A stretch of DNA of 64,000 nt, taken from the NCBI GenBank assembly GCA_020073705.1, contig JAIQES010000013.1, forward strand, positions 1 through 64,000. The letters run 5' to 3'. The translations under genes were made by a program, and so were the position numbers. This document shows, piece after piece, positions 44,963 through 53,845 of this stretch. The first letter of the stretch is position 1. Each line of letters opens with the position of its first letter. The notes beneath the pieces are model-generated. The model was not told the DNA's origin, searched no databases, and worked only from the letters and a program-made list of their open reading frames with translations. The DNA comes from Terriglobia bacterium (GTDB lineage: Bacteria; Acidobacteriota; Terriglobia; Acidiferrales; UBA7541).

Positions 44963-45361
44963 GAGAAAAACCTTTTGTGGAGTATTTCTTGAAGGGGTAC
45001 ATAGTTTCTGCGTCACATTAGAAAATGTCAAGAGAAGGTGTGAGAATTCAAGCACGAGTGCCCAAAGATGAAACAGGACGGGACCTGCTTGCGTCCACTG
45101 GAAGTCGAATGGCAAGCGGACGATCTGCGCGCAATCGGATGTAAATGTCAATTCAGGACGCATTCTCCCGATTTGACCCAAGTGGAATCAGCTCCTTCGC
45201 GTATCTCGTGTGTTTCCACCGCAGATTCCTCTCTCCGTTTGGAAACAGAAACGCTTGGTGTATCGAGCCGATCGCTGGGTGTTGGGAGAACTTGTCTCCC
45301 GCCATTCAGATAAGGCGTTCTTAATGTTCGAGCGGGGAAGACGGGACAGGGGGAGAGAAAA
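44963..45361. other. Divergent promoter region at the head of the flagellar locus
   Basis: This 399-nt gap separates the leftward OmpR-type gene from the rightward flagellar regulators and must carry both promoters. Apart from the isolated TTGACA near 45028 and a strong AGGGGGAGAG ribosome site before 45362, I find no convincing promoter and no sigma-54 match. Confidence 0.45.
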
Positions 45362-46570
45362 ATGGCGACGGCAGAAGCGCACTTGATACTTCGGAATTCA
45401 CGCGTGCTTATCGCCAGCTCCAATGAGGCCTTTCGCAGACAGTGGATTGGGAATCCGCAGTATCAGGCGGTCGACATCGAGGAGGCCGCGGGTGGTGCGG
45501 ATGCGCTGGCGAAGTTGGAATCTGAGAACTGGGGTGAAGTGCTGCTGGACCGCCGGTTGCACGATCTTGACGTGAGCGAGGTCATCCGCATGATTCGTTC
45601 ACGGCATCCAAACCTGTTGGTGCGCCTGGTGGATTCTGATCAGGGTCTCGATGACTCGCGAGGTTGTCCATCAGCCGTGAGCGAGACTGACGCCACTCCT
45701 CAGGACGCATCGGCCGATGAAGCGAACGATTCCGAGAATGCGCCTAGTGACGAAGCGCGGGAGATTGATGTTCCTCATCCTTGCGTCGAACCGTTGCCGG
45801 GAATGATGGGCGTCGGCCCGGGTCTTGAACAGATCTTCCGGCTCGCGCGCCTGGTGGGACCTCGCCAGACAACCGTGCTGATTACAGGAGAGACAGGGAC
45901 GGGTAAGGAACTCGTCGCGAAAGGAATTCATCAAATCAGCCCGCGCGCGAAAAGCCCATTTGTGGTGGTGAATTGCGCGGCAATTCCTGAGCAACTGCTG
46001 GAAGCGGAATTGTTCGGTCATGCGCGCGGGGCGTTCACCGGCGCGGTGCAGTCGCGGCTCGGGCGCATTCACGTTGCGCATGGGGGCACGCTGTTTCTGG
46101 ATGAAGTCGGTGAATTGCCGCTCAGCATGCAGGCAAAGCTGCTGCGCTTTCTACAGGACGGCGAAGTCCAGCGTCTCGGAAGCTCGGATGTTTTCCGTGT
46201 GGATGTTCGCGTGATTTCCGCAACCAATGTGAACCTATTGCGTTGCATCCAGGAAAAACAGTTTCGCCAGGACCTGTACTACCGCCTCGCTGTCTTTCCG
46301 CTTGAACTGCCGCCTTTGCGTCAGAGGAGAGAGGACATTGTTCCGCTGGCCAAGCATTTTCTCGATGTTCTATCCGAGCAATCCGGAGTCCTTTGCAAGA
46401 AACTCTTGGCGTCGGCTGCGGCTGTTCTGCGGCAGTATTCATGGCCGGGCAACGTCCGCGAATTGCAACACGTCGTTGAACGGGCATTTATTCTGGCGGG
46501 AGACCAACGGCACCTCTGCGCCGCGTATTTCATCCTGCCGGAAACGGTCACGCCCCTAAGAGAAATTTAA
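45362..46570 (+). CDS. Sigma-54 activator with degenerate receiver and no DNA-binding domain (FleQ/FlgR-like)
   Basis: The 402-residue protein starts with a receiver-like domain (about 13-100) that lacks the N-terminal acidic pair (VLIASSNEA), though an aspartate remains at 63. After an acidic linker comes a full AAA+ sigma-54 interaction domain: Walker A at 176-183 (GETGTGKE), GAFTGA at 223-228, Walker B TLFLDEVGEL and the R-finger region. The protein ends at CAAYFILPETVTPLREI, before any Fis-type helix-turn-helix. It should contact sigma-54 polymerase from solution, as FlgR of Helicobacter does. Position at the head of the flagellar locus suggests a master-regulator role. Confidence 0.85.
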   Translation: MATAEAHLILRNSRVLIASSNEAFRRQWIGNPQYQAVDIEEAAGGADALAKLESENWGEVLLDRRLHDLDVSEVIRMIRSRHPNLLVRLVDSDQGLDDSRGCPSAVSETDATPQDASADEANDSENAPSDEAREIDVPHPCVEPLPGMMGVGPGLEQIFRLARLVGPRQTTVLITGETGTGKELVAKGIHQISPRAKSPFVVVNCAAIPEQLLEAELFGHARGAFTGAVQSRLGRIHVAHGGTLFLDEVGELPLSMQAKLLRFLQDGEVQRLGSSDVFRVDVRVISATNVNLLRCIQEKQFRQDLYYRLAVFPLELPPLRQRREDIVPLAKHFLDVLSEQSGVLCKKLLASAAAVLRQYSWPGNVRELQHVVERAFILAGDQRHLCAAYFILPETVTPLREI

Positions 46571-46587
46571 GCTTGCGGGCGGGCCGT

Positions 46588-46603
46588 TGGCCCCTGCCGT
46601 GCA
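46588..46603 (+). promoter_or_regulatory. Weak sigma-54 promoter match before the flagellar kinase
   Basis: TGGCCCC, four nt, then GTGCA places GG at 46589 and GC at 46601, the correct 12-nt offset, with one mismatch in each half of TGGCAC/TTGCA. The predicted transcript would begin only about 2 nt before the kinase ATG, which weakens the call. Confidence 0.3.
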
Positions 46604-46615
46604 CGAACCTGCGGC

Positions 46616-47884
46616 ATGACTATTCTGCCCAGTGCCCGGCAAAAAGCGCGCAGTTCGCGGCGCAGGGCGCCCGCCCGGAAAGTTGCGGAGCGCTCGCTGG
46701 TCCGCGCCTTCGCTACATTTACGCAGGCTGCGGATTCTCTCGAAAAATCCTATGGTCAGTTACAGGCAGAAGTGGCACGGCTGCGCGGCGAGCTTGAACG
46801 CGCCAACTCCGAACTGACACGGAGCCTCGAAGAAAACACCCGTGTCCGAAGTTTCCTTGCACAGATTTTAGAAGGATTGCCGTGTGGCGTGCTGGTCTTC
46901 GATGCAAGCGCTCGGCTGCGTGTCATCAACCCAGAAGCACGCGGGTTGCTGGCGCTCGATCCTTCATGGCTGCCTGAAGAAGGCGTGGCGTGGCCGGCGG
47001 TGATCGACCAGCTTTTAGAGGAAACTTCCTCCGAGGCTCCCGTTGCGGAACGGGAATGGATGCTTGACGATCCCGCCGGCACTCGCTTCCTTGCCGTTAC
47101 GCGGGCTCAGGTGATGGGAAGCAAGGGCGCCGATAGAGAAATGATTTGCATCCTGCGCGACGTGACGCAGGAAAAGCGCCTTGCCTCAGAACGCGAAAAG
47201 GCGCGGCGCAATGAGGCGCTGGCAGAAATCGCCACCGTCCTTGCACACGAAATCCGCAATCCCCTGGGGAGTCTCGAGTTGTTTGCCGGACTACTGGCGG
47301 ACTCGACGGCGGCCACGTCGGAGGCCATCCAATGGGTGGGCCATATCCAGGCCGGGCTGCGCACGCTCGCGGCAACAGTCAACAACGTCCTTCAATTTCA
47401 CAGCCAGCCCTGCCCCGAACCAATCCCCACGCACCTAGACCGGCTGCTGCGGGAGACCGTCGAGTTTCTCGGTCCGCTCGCGCGCCAGCGGGGGATGCAA
47501 GTGCGACTGAGCAACCGTGCCGGAAGGGTCCTGGTGCATGCGGATCCGCACCGGCTTCAACAGGTCTTCTTGAATCTTGCGCTCAACGCGTTCCGCGCGA
47601 TGTCGTCCGGCGGCTGGTTGGTGGCGAGTGTGACCCGGACGATGTCGGCAGACCAGCCACAGGTGCAGATTGATTTTGAAGACCAAGGTATCGGCATTTC
47701 GTCCGAGGAACTCGAGAAGATTTTCGAACCGGGTTTCACGAGGCATGCCGGCAGCCCAGGACTCGGATTGTCGGTCTGCAAGAAGGTGATTGAACAGCAC
47801 GGGGGAGCAATTAGCGTACACAGTGCTCCAAGGTTGGGCAGCACGTTTACAGTAACCTTGCCCACAGCGGGAGAGATGGAATGA
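46616..47884 (+). CDS. Flagellar sensor histidine kinase (FlrB/FleS/AtoS-like)
   Basis: A soluble 422-residue kinase: basic N-terminus, a coiled coil (about 40-80), one PAS domain (about 84-195), HisKA with the phospho-acceptor His211 (VLAHEIRNPLGSLELF), and an ATPase domain with N box NLALNAFRAM, G1 FEDQGIGI and G2 GLGLSVCKK. It lacks transmembrane segments, as expected of a kinase sensing flagellar assembly from inside. Its stop overlaps the start of the NtrC-type regulator by 4 nt (ATGA), so the two form a coupled kinase/regulator pair. Confidence 0.9.
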   Translation: MTILPSARQKARSSRRRAPARKVAERSLVRAFATFTQAADSLEKSYGQLQAEVARLRGELERANSELTRSLEENTRVRSFLAQILEGLPCGVLVFDASARLRVINPEARGLLALDPSWLPEEGVAWPAVIDQLLEETSSEAPVAEREWMLDDPAGTRFLAVTRAQVMGSKGADREMICILRDVTQEKRLASEREKARRNEALAEIATVLAHEIRNPLGSLELFAGLLADSTAATSEAIQWVGHIQAGLRTLAATVNNVLQFHSQPCPEPIPTHLDRLLRETVEFLGPLARQRGMQVRLSNRAGRVLVHADPHRLQQVFLNLALNAFRAMSSGGWLVASVTRTMSADQPQVQIDFEDQGIGISSEELEKIFEPGFTRHAGSPGLGLSVCKKVIEQHGGAISVHSAPRLGSTFTVTLPTAGEME

Positions 47885-49224
47885 GCACGAGCGCAGTCCT
47901 GGTAGTAGACGACGAAGCCGCAATGCGGGCGGCGCTCGAGGCCAGCTTCCGCCGGAATGGCTGGGATGTGACGACAGCCAGTGGGGCGGGCGAGGCCCTC
48001 GCGAAATTCCGCCGCATGCCGTGCCCGCTGGTCGTTACCGACGTGCGCATGCCGGATGGAGACGGCCTGCAGGTCATGCAGGGCGTTCGCGAAATGGCGC
48101 CGGCGACCGCGGTGATTTTTTTGACCGCATACGGCACCGTCACCGATGCAGTCCAGGCGATCAAAGAGGGTGCTTGCGATTATCTAATGAAGCCGGTGTC
48201 CTTTGACCGGTTACGAGAGGCAGCAGAACGGGTTCTGGCGATTGCCGGAGTGTCGGCGAAGGAAAAGAAACAGGCCGCAGCAGCGCCGGAGTTGATCGGA
48301 CGTTCGTCAGCATTCCTTCGGCTCCTCGACCAGGTGCGTCAGGTGGCGCGGACGGGCGCCGACGTGCTCATCGAAGCAGAAAGCGGCACGGGCAAGGAAC
48401 TGGTCGCACGATTGATCCACCGCGCAAGCGCACGTCGCGAGGGACCATTTGTAGCGGTAAACTGCTCTGCATTCCCTGATCACCTGCTGGAAAGCGAGTT
48501 GTTTGGTCACGTCCGCGGGGCATTCACGGGTGCGACGGCGACCAAGCCGGGAAAGTTCGAGTTGGCCAACGGCGGCACGCTGCTGCTTGACGAAGTCGGC
48601 GAGATGCCACTCGGACTGCAGCCGAAACTCCTGCGCGTGCTGCAGGAGCGCGAGGTGGACCCGCTCGGCAGCACCCGCACCGTGCCGCTTGATGTGCGCG
48701 TGATCGCTACGACCAATCGGGCGCTCCGCGCGCGCATCGCCGCCGGGGAATTCCGCGCGGATCTCTACTATCGTCTGAATGTTCTGCCGCTAACGCTGCC
48801 TCCGCTGCGTGATCGTCGCGAAGACATCCTCGAACTCGCCGAGTTCTTCCTGCGGAAGCATGCCCCGAACTCGGCGCCAGCTTATCGCATCGCTCCTGAG
48901 CTTGCCGCTGGCCTTGAGGCGCACAGGTGGCCGGGGAACGTGCGGGAACTGGAGAACTTCATTCGCCGCGCGCTGGCACTTTCGAATGGCTGTGTCCTCG
49001 GCGCTGAACTGCTCTCGCATATCGAACCATCGCCCGAGACGCAGTGCTCGACTGCGCTCGAGGCCGGAGTCTCATTGCGCGACGTGGAACGCCAGCTCCT
49101 GGAACGCACGCTGGAGGCGGTAGGCGGCAACCGCACACGAGCCGCCGAATTGATGGGTGTGAGCCTGCGCACCGTTCGAAACAAGATCCGCAATTACGGT
49201 CTGCCTGCCCGGAGAAGCGCATGA
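47881..49224 (+). CDS. Sigma-54 dependent response regulator, complete NtrC type (FlrC/FleR-like)
   Basis: The 447-residue activator has a normal receiver (acidic pair in VVDDEA, Asp54 in VTDVRMPDG, Lys in YLMKPVSF). Its AAA+ domain has Walker A EAESGTGKELVARL (the first glycine of the loop is Ala), GAFTGA and LLLDEVGEM. The C-terminal Fis-type helix-turn-helix is LEAVGGNRTRAAELMGVSLRTVRNKI. It is coupled to the upstream kinase and overlaps flgB by 4 nt. It probably switches on the middle or late flagellar promoters, such as the one before fliL. Confidence 0.92.
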   Translation: MSTSAVLVVDDEAAMRAALEASFRRNGWDVTTASGAGEALAKFRRMPCPLVVTDVRMPDGDGLQVMQGVREMAPATAVIFLTAYGTVTDAVQAIKEGACDYLMKPVSFDRLREAAERVLAIAGVSAKEKKQAAAAPELIGRSSAFLRLLDQVRQVARTGADVLIEAESGTGKELVARLIHRASARREGPFVAVNCSAFPDHLLESELFGHVRGAFTGATATKPGKFELANGGTLLLDEVGEMPLGLQPKLLRVLQEREVDPLGSTRTVPLDVRVIATTNRALRARIAAGEFRADLYYRLNVLPLTLPPLRDRREDILELAEFFLRKHAPNSAPAYRIAPELAAGLEAHRWPGNVRELENFIRRALALSNGCVLGAELLSHIEPSPETQCSTALEAGVSLRDVERQLLERTLEAVGGNRTRAAELMGVSLRTVRNKIRNYGLPARRSA

Positions 49225-49577
49225 ACGTCATGGACACTTCGCAATTGTTGCTCATCGAGAGATTTCTTGACTTGGCCACGGTAAGACAGTCTCTGTTAGT
49301 CAGCAACATCGCCAATGTCGATACACCAGGCTATCGCACGCAGGATATCGACTTCCACGGTGAACTGGCGCGCGCTCTCGGACAGGATTCCGCCGCCCCG
49401 CTGCTTCCCATGGTTCGTCAAGTATCCGGCCTGTTATCGCGTCCGGATGGGAACAACGTCAGCGTGGATCGCGAAGGTCTGCTGTTGGCCGAACTGCAAC
49501 TGAAATATCAGGCCGCCGTGCAGGCCATGAGGGCGGAATTTAGTTATGTTCGACTAGCAATTCACGAGGGAGCGTAA
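49221..49577 (+). CDS. flgB: Flagellar basal-body rod protein FlgB
   Basis: FlgB is the proximal rod subunit, exported by the flagellar type III system. The 118-residue protein has the rod/hook N-terminal motif LLVSNIANVDTPGYRTQDIDF and a C-terminal helix (LLAELQLKYQAAVQAMRAEFSYVRLAI). The ATG at 49221 overlaps the preceding stop (ATGA), which sets the start and shows translational coupling to the regulator gene. Confidence 0.95.
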   Translation: MNVMDTSQLLLIERFLDLATVRQSLLVSNIANVDTPGYRTQDIDFHGELARALGQDSAAPLLPMVRQVSGLLSRPDGNNVSVDREGLLLAELQLKYQAAVQAMRAEFSYVRLAIHEGA

Positions 49578-49582
49578 AACAC

Positions 49583-50023
49583 ATGAACCTTTTTGGGATG
49601 CTACAGATCAGCGGCTCGGCATTGTTGGCTGAACGCGAGCGCGCCGAACTATCGGCGAGCAATCTTGCAAACGCTGAAACTACACGCACGATCGAGGGAG
49701 GCCCGTATCGGCGTCAGAACGTCGTCTTTGCCGCGCGGCATCCACTTTCGACGGGATTCGCTGCGACCTTGGCAAGCTTCACGGATATGCATACCCAAGG
49801 AGTGCAGGTGGCTGGTGTTTTCCAGGACCTCTCCGCGCCTGTGCGGCGCTACGATCCCGGTCACCCGGACGCGGACGCGACAGGCTACGTCAATTTCCCG
49901 GGCGTCAATCCCGTGGAAGAAACCGTAAACCTCATGGAAGCCGCGCGGTCCTATCAACTCAACGTTTCGGCCATACAAACCACCAAGGCGATGATTCAAT
50001 CGGCTATCGGGATTGCTCAGTAA
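49583..50023 (+). CDS. flgC: Flagellar basal-body rod protein FlgC
   Basis: FlgC is another proximal rod subunit. At 146 residues it has the N-terminal ALLAERERAELSASNLANAETT (the family usually has ANADT). The C-terminal part carries GYVNFPGVNPVEETVNLMEAARSYQLNVSAIQTTKAMI. Length and order (flgB-flgC-fliE) are canonical. The ribosome site is GAGGGAG within the end of flgB. Confidence 0.95.
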   Translation: MNLFGMLQISGSALLAERERAELSASNLANAETTRTIEGGPYRRQNVVFAARHPLSTGFAATLASFTDMHTQGVQVAGVFQDLSAPVRRYDPGHPDADATGYVNFPGVNPVEETVNLMEAARSYQLNVSAIQTTKAMIQSAIGIAQ

Positions 50024-50045
50024 GCGGGTGTGACGGAGGGGCTCC

Positions 50046-50345
50046 ATGGCAAATACGATTCAAGGCTTTCCGGTTCCGGACTTGGGCGCGACAACGTCCC
50101 GCGCGGCTGCGGGCGCGAGGGGTCAATCTGACTTTTTTGAAACACTGCAAAGCGCCATGAGCCAGGTCGAGCAGCTTCACGTCGATGCGCAAGGGAAAGT
50201 CGCCGGTATGCTCGACGGTACGGGCGAGGACGTTCACTCGGCGATGATCGCGGTGGAAAAGGCCGGGCTGGCGTTCGAGATGATGGTACAGGTTCGCAAC
50301 AAGATCGTGCAGGCATACCAGACGATCTCCCAGATGTCGTTTTGA
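50046..50345 (+). CDS. fliE: Flagellar hook-basal body complex protein FliE
   Basis: FliE joins the MS ring to the rod. The 99-residue protein ends in the conserved helix AMIAVEKAGLAFEMMVQVRNKIVQAYQTISQMSF, which assigns the family. GGAGGGG precedes the ATG. It lies between flgC and fliF, its usual place. An 83-nt gap with a hairpin separates it from fliF. Confidence 0.94.
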   Translation: MANTIQGFPVPDLGATTSRAAAGARGQSDFFETLQSAMSQVEQLHVDAQGKVAGMLDGTGEDVHSAMIAVEKAGLAFEMMVQVRNKIVQAYQTISQMSF

Positions 50346-50368
50346 TTGGGACACAGGAACCACTCGCG

Positions 50369-50395
50369 CGTCGCGGCACGGGGAATGCCGCGACG
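50369..50395 (+). promoter_or_regulatory. Perfect hairpin in the fliE-fliF gap
   Basis: CGTCGCGGCA (50369-50378) pairs with TGCCGCGACG (50386-50395) around a 7-nt loop. No uridine run follows, so it may moderate expression between fliE and fliF or protect mRNA ends. A sigma-54-like pattern (GGCACG, four nt, ATGCC) lies within it but is a by-product of the palindrome. Confidence 0.5.
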
Positions 50396-50428
50396 GAAAG
50401 CTCTCAGAGTTACCTATAACCGACGGCC

Positions 50429-52156
50429 ATGGACAAAGTTCTGGAACAGCTTCGCGCATTTCTTCGCGGGCTGACCACCAACCAGAGATTGTTGCTGGGT
50501 GGGAGCGTCATCCTGGTGGCTCTGGTGGTGTGGCTGTTTGTGCGCCTATTTGCCACCGTCGATTACAAGACGCTCTATACTGGACTCGATTCGACCGATA
50601 CTCAGAAAATCGTCCAGCGGCTGGCCGCAGAAAACATTCCATATCAGCTCTCCACCGATGGAACGTCGCTCGATGTCCCGGCGGACCGGCTGGACCGGGT
50701 ACGCGTCGAAATGGCATCGCAGAACCTTCCCCACACCGGTCGAATGGGATTCGAATTGTTTGATAAGCCGAACTGGTCAAGCAGCGATTTCTCCGAGCGT
50801 GTGAACTACCAGCGCGCACTCGAGGCGGAACTCGAGCGCACGATCGAAACGATGGACACGGTGGAGTCCGCGCGCGTCCACCTAGTGCTGCCGCGTGAAT
50901 CGCTATTTACCACCGAAGAGCGTCCAGCCAAGGCTGCCGTGGTCGTGAAGCTGCGTACTCAGAGGCTGGCCGACCAAACCGTCAATGCAATCGCAAATCT
51001 TGTCTCGAGCGCCTGGGAAAATCTTTCTCCTGACGATGTCACGATCGTCAGCGCCGACGGCCGCCTGCCCTTGACTGCGGGAAAGTCCAATGCCGGCGCG
51101 GCGCGCCGCGGCTTATCCGACCTCGAAACAACAATGGCGGAACGCATTGTGGACACGCTTTCTCCAGTGGTGGGCGCGGACCACGTCAAATCCAGTGTCA
51201 CGATCGAATACAACCCAAATTCAGGCGAGAGCACGCAAGAACTATACGATCCCAATGCCACCGCAGTGCTGACTTCCCAAATTACGCAAGATCAGACGAC
51301 CGGTGTGCCCGCCGCAGGAATTCCGGGCACGCCGAGCAATGTGCCGAGCGCATCGCAGCCGCCTGCTCAAGCCGCCAACACTCCATCCAACCCCGCGCAA
51401 CAAAATTCCAATCAGGCCAATTCCGCACAACCTGTTGCAGCGGCGCCCGCGCAAGCAAAGCCCGCCGAGGTCATCCAGGGTATGAAGAATGAAAGCAAGA
51501 CGTTCGCGGTAAGTAAGGCCGTGCACCACACCGTCGAGCCGGCCGGACAAATCAAACACTTGGCCGCGGCGGTTCTCGTCGACGACTTCATGGAGGTGAA
51601 AACCGTTGGGGGCAAACCCCAGGAGACGCGCAGGAAGAGAACGCCCGAGGAAATGAAACAGCTCGACGACTTGGTCCGTGCAGTCCTCGGGTTCAACGCG
51701 CAGCGCGGCGACGAACTCTCCATACAGAACATTTCCTTTCAGGCGCCGCCCGCCGAGGCTCCCTCGACGCCGTCGCCCGTCCAGCGAATCTTGCGAGTCG
51801 TTGAGCCATGGATCGGGCTGTTGCGCTATGCCGGGCTGGGGATTTTCTTCCTTCTGATTTATCTGCTGGTTCTCCAGCCGGTCAAACGGCAGGTTCTCGC
51901 GACTCTGAAAGCTTTGCCAGCGCAAGGCGAGGAAGCTGCGCTGGCTGTCGCCGCGGCGAAACAGGCTTCGCCCAAATCACCAGTGACCGTCACCCAAATG
52001 GAAAACGAACTGCAGAGAGAGCTATCTGAGACCAACTCGGAAGTGATGCGCGCCGTTGTTTTGAAGAGACATCTGGTCGACAAAGTGAAGAAAGAGCCGG
52101 AAGGGGCCTCGCGCCTGATACAAAGCTGGGTCCGGCAGAGCACACCGGGGTCGTGA
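50429..52156 (+). CDS. fliF: Flagellar MS-ring protein FliF
   Basis: FliF forms the membrane-supramembrane ring that houses the export gate. At 575 residues it has two membrane helices (about 26-46 and 470-490). The periplasmic part has YKTLYTGLDSTDTQKIVQRL, LPHTGRMGFELFDKPNWSSSDFSERVNYQRALEAELERTI and ARVHLVLPRESLF. A long Pro/Gln/Asn/Ala-rich low-complexity insertion (about 295-345) lies in the region that is variable in the family. The C-terminal tail is the FliG-binding segment. The stop overlaps the fliG ATG by one base. Confidence 0.95.
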   Translation: MDKVLEQLRAFLRGLTTNQRLLLGGSVILVALVVWLFVRLFATVDYKTLYTGLDSTDTQKIVQRLAAENIPYQLSTDGTSLDVPADRLDRVRVEMASQNLPHTGRMGFELFDKPNWSSSDFSERVNYQRALEAELERTIETMDTVESARVHLVLPRESLFTTEERPAKAAVVVKLRTQRLADQTVNAIANLVSSAWENLSPDDVTIVSADGRLPLTAGKSNAGAARRGLSDLETTMAERIVDTLSPVVGADHVKSSVTIEYNPNSGESTQELYDPNATAVLTSQITQDQTTGVPAAGIPGTPSNVPSASQPPAQAANTPSNPAQQNSNQANSAQPVAAAPAQAKPAEVIQGMKNESKTFAVSKAVHHTVEPAGQIKHLAAAVLVDDFMEVKTVGGKPQETRRKRTPEEMKQLDDLVRAVLGFNAQRGDELSIQNISFQAPPAEAPSTPSPVQRILRVVEPWIGLLRYAGLGIFFLLIYLLVLQPVKRQVLATLKALPAQGEEAALAVAAAKQASPKSPVTVTQMENELQRELSETNSEVMRAVVLKRHLVDKVKKEPEGASRLIQSWVRQSTPGS

Positions 52157-53175
52157 TGAGCACAGGAACTCTACCGCTGAGCGGAATGCGCAAGGCAGCG
52201 ATCCTGCTGGTCGTTCTGGGCGATGAAGCCGCCAGTGCGATCTACAAGAATCTTCCCGAAGAAGATCTCCGAATCATCACACAGGAGATTACTGAACTCG
52301 ACTATATCTCGCCCGAAACTGCAGCCACTGTTTTGCAGGAATACCACCGCCTCACGCTCACGCAAGAATATCTGATGCAGGGCGGACCCACGTACGCAAC
52401 GCAGCTGCTCATGAAATCGTTCGGCGAATCCGGTGCAAAAGCGCTCCTCGAACAGTTGACGCAGGCACAGGAGGGAGCGACGCGCAATCTCACTACGTTG
52501 CAGAAGGCCGATCCACAACAACTCGCGAAGTTCATTCAAGGCGAGCACCCGCAGACGATCGCGCTCGTGCTGGCGCACATGAGCGGCAAAGCGGCATCGT
52601 CTCTGCTAGAGATGCTTCCGGAAAAGGTGCGCAGCCAGGCTGTGGTGCGCATGGCCCAGATGCAGCAGTTTTCTCCGGACATGGTGCAGAAGATATCACT
52701 GATTCTGAGCCGCAAGATGATGTCACTCGGCGAACAGAGCAGGCGCGGCTTTGGCGGCGTCAAAGCGGTCGCGGATCTATTAAACGCCGTAGACGCACGT
52801 CTCAGCACCGCCATCCTGGAAGCGGTGGAGCAGGACAGTCCTCAATTGGCGGTCTCGATCCGAAATTTCATGTTTACGTTTCAGGATTTTCTCGAAGTCC
52901 CGGAAACAAGCCTTCGTGAACTTCTGGCCCAACTGGATAAAAAATCCCTGGCAACTGCGCTCAAGGGCGCTTCCGAGGAACTCAGGGATCATTTTTTCAA
53001 GTGCATGTCTTCGCGCGCCGTGGAAATGTTGAAAGAAGATATGGAGGCTTTAGGGCCAATACGGTCTCGCGAGGTCAGTCAGGCGCAGCAGGATGCTATC
53101 GCGCTGGCCCGTAAGTTGGAAACGCAAGGGAAAATGACTCTCAAGAACGAGACGGAGGATGCCTATGTCGTCTAA
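52156..53175 (+). CDS. fliG: Flagellar motor switch protein FliG
   Basis: FliG is the rotor protein that contacts the stator. The 339-residue product has the N-terminal FliF-binding domain (MRKAAILLVVLGDEAASAIYKNL). The middle domain has the EHPQTIALVLAHMSGKAASSLLEMLPEKVR motif. The C-terminal torque domain follows (FEDF-like segment FQDFLEVPETSLRELL, ALKGASEELRDHFFKCMSSRAVEMLKEDMEALGPIR). Start is the ATG overlapping the fliF TGA. fliH begins before its stop. Confidence 0.96.
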   Translation: MSTGTLPLSGMRKAAILLVVLGDEAASAIYKNLPEEDLRIITQEITELDYISPETAATVLQEYHRLTLTQEYLMQGGPTYATQLLMKSFGESGAKALLEQLTQAQEGATRNLTTLQKADPQQLAKFIQGEHPQTIALVLAHMSGKAASSLLEMLPEKVRSQAVVRMAQMQQFSPDMVQKISLILSRKMMSLGEQSRRGFGGVKAVADLLNAVDARLSTAILEAVEQDSPQLAVSIRNFMFTFQDFLEVPETSLRELLAQLDKKSLATALKGASEELRDHFFKCMSSRAVEMLKEDMEALGPIRSREVSQAQQDAIALARKLETQGKMTLKNETEDAYVV

Positions 53176-53845
53176 ACATCCATCGGGCTCTGGCGGAGGG
53201 CTCGCGGCGGAAGTGTTTACGTATCCTCCCGTACCCGCCGAAAATGCCGGTGATGCAAACGAAGCCGCCCAGGCAAAACGGCTATGGGCTGCGACCGCCG
53301 GGACAAAGGCAGGCCTTGATCCGGCCTCCGTTGAACAGCGAGAGCAGCAATTCCGCCAGCGCGGCTTTGAAGAAGGAAAGGCGGCGGCGCGCGACGAATT
53401 CGAGCAAAATCTGGCCAAACTGCACGAACAAATCGGCAGATCGCTGCGTGACTTCGCCACGGAACGCGATTCATATTTTCACCGCGTTGAGGAACAGGTT
53501 GTGCGACTCACACTCGCGATTGTGCGCAAGATCCTGCACCGAGAGTCGCAGATCGATCCCTTGCTGCTGACCGGAGTATTGCGCGTGGCCCTCGAAAAAG
53601 TCGGCGCGAGCACGAACACTCGTCTGCGCGCAAACCCGGCCGACATCAAGATCTGGCGTGAATATTTCACGCAGGCTCGGGAGAGTTTTCCCTCGCCGGA
53701 GCTTGTCGGCGACCCGGATCTCGAACCCAGCCGTTGTGTCCTGGAAACAGAGCTCGGCACGACGGAAATCGGCCTCGAGACACAGCTCAAAGAAATTGAA
53801 CAAGGATTCCTGGATTTGCTCGCTCAAAGGCCGGGATCGAACTGA
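53165..53845 (+). CDS. fliH: Flagellar assembly protein FliH
   Basis: FliH is the peripheral-stalk regulator of the FliI ATPase. After a Gly/Pro-rich N-terminus comes the long coiled coil (REQQFRQRGFEEGKAAARDEFEQNLAKLHEQIG) and a C-terminal domain (VVRLTLAIVRKILHRESQIDPLLLTGVLRVALEKV). I chose the second ATG (53165), six nt after GGAGG; an ATG at 53159 abuts that site. It overlaps fliG by 11 nt, and its stop overlaps the fliI start. Confidence 0.92.
   Translation: MSSKHPSGSGGGLAAEVFTYPPVPAENAGDANEAAQAKRLWAATAGTKAGLDPASVEQREQQFRQRGFEEGKAAARDEFEQNLAKLHEQIGRSLRDFATERDSYFHRVEEQVVRLTLAIVRKILHRESQIDPLLLTGVLRVALEKVGASTNTRLRANPADIKIWREYFTQARESFPSPELVGDPDLEPSRCVLETELGTTEIGLETQLKEIEQGFLDLLAQRPGSN

Noticed and set aside
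50375-50389. Sigma-54-like site before fliF
   Set aside because: It lies wholly inside a perfect hairpin and has ATGC instead of TTGC, so the palindrome explains it better.
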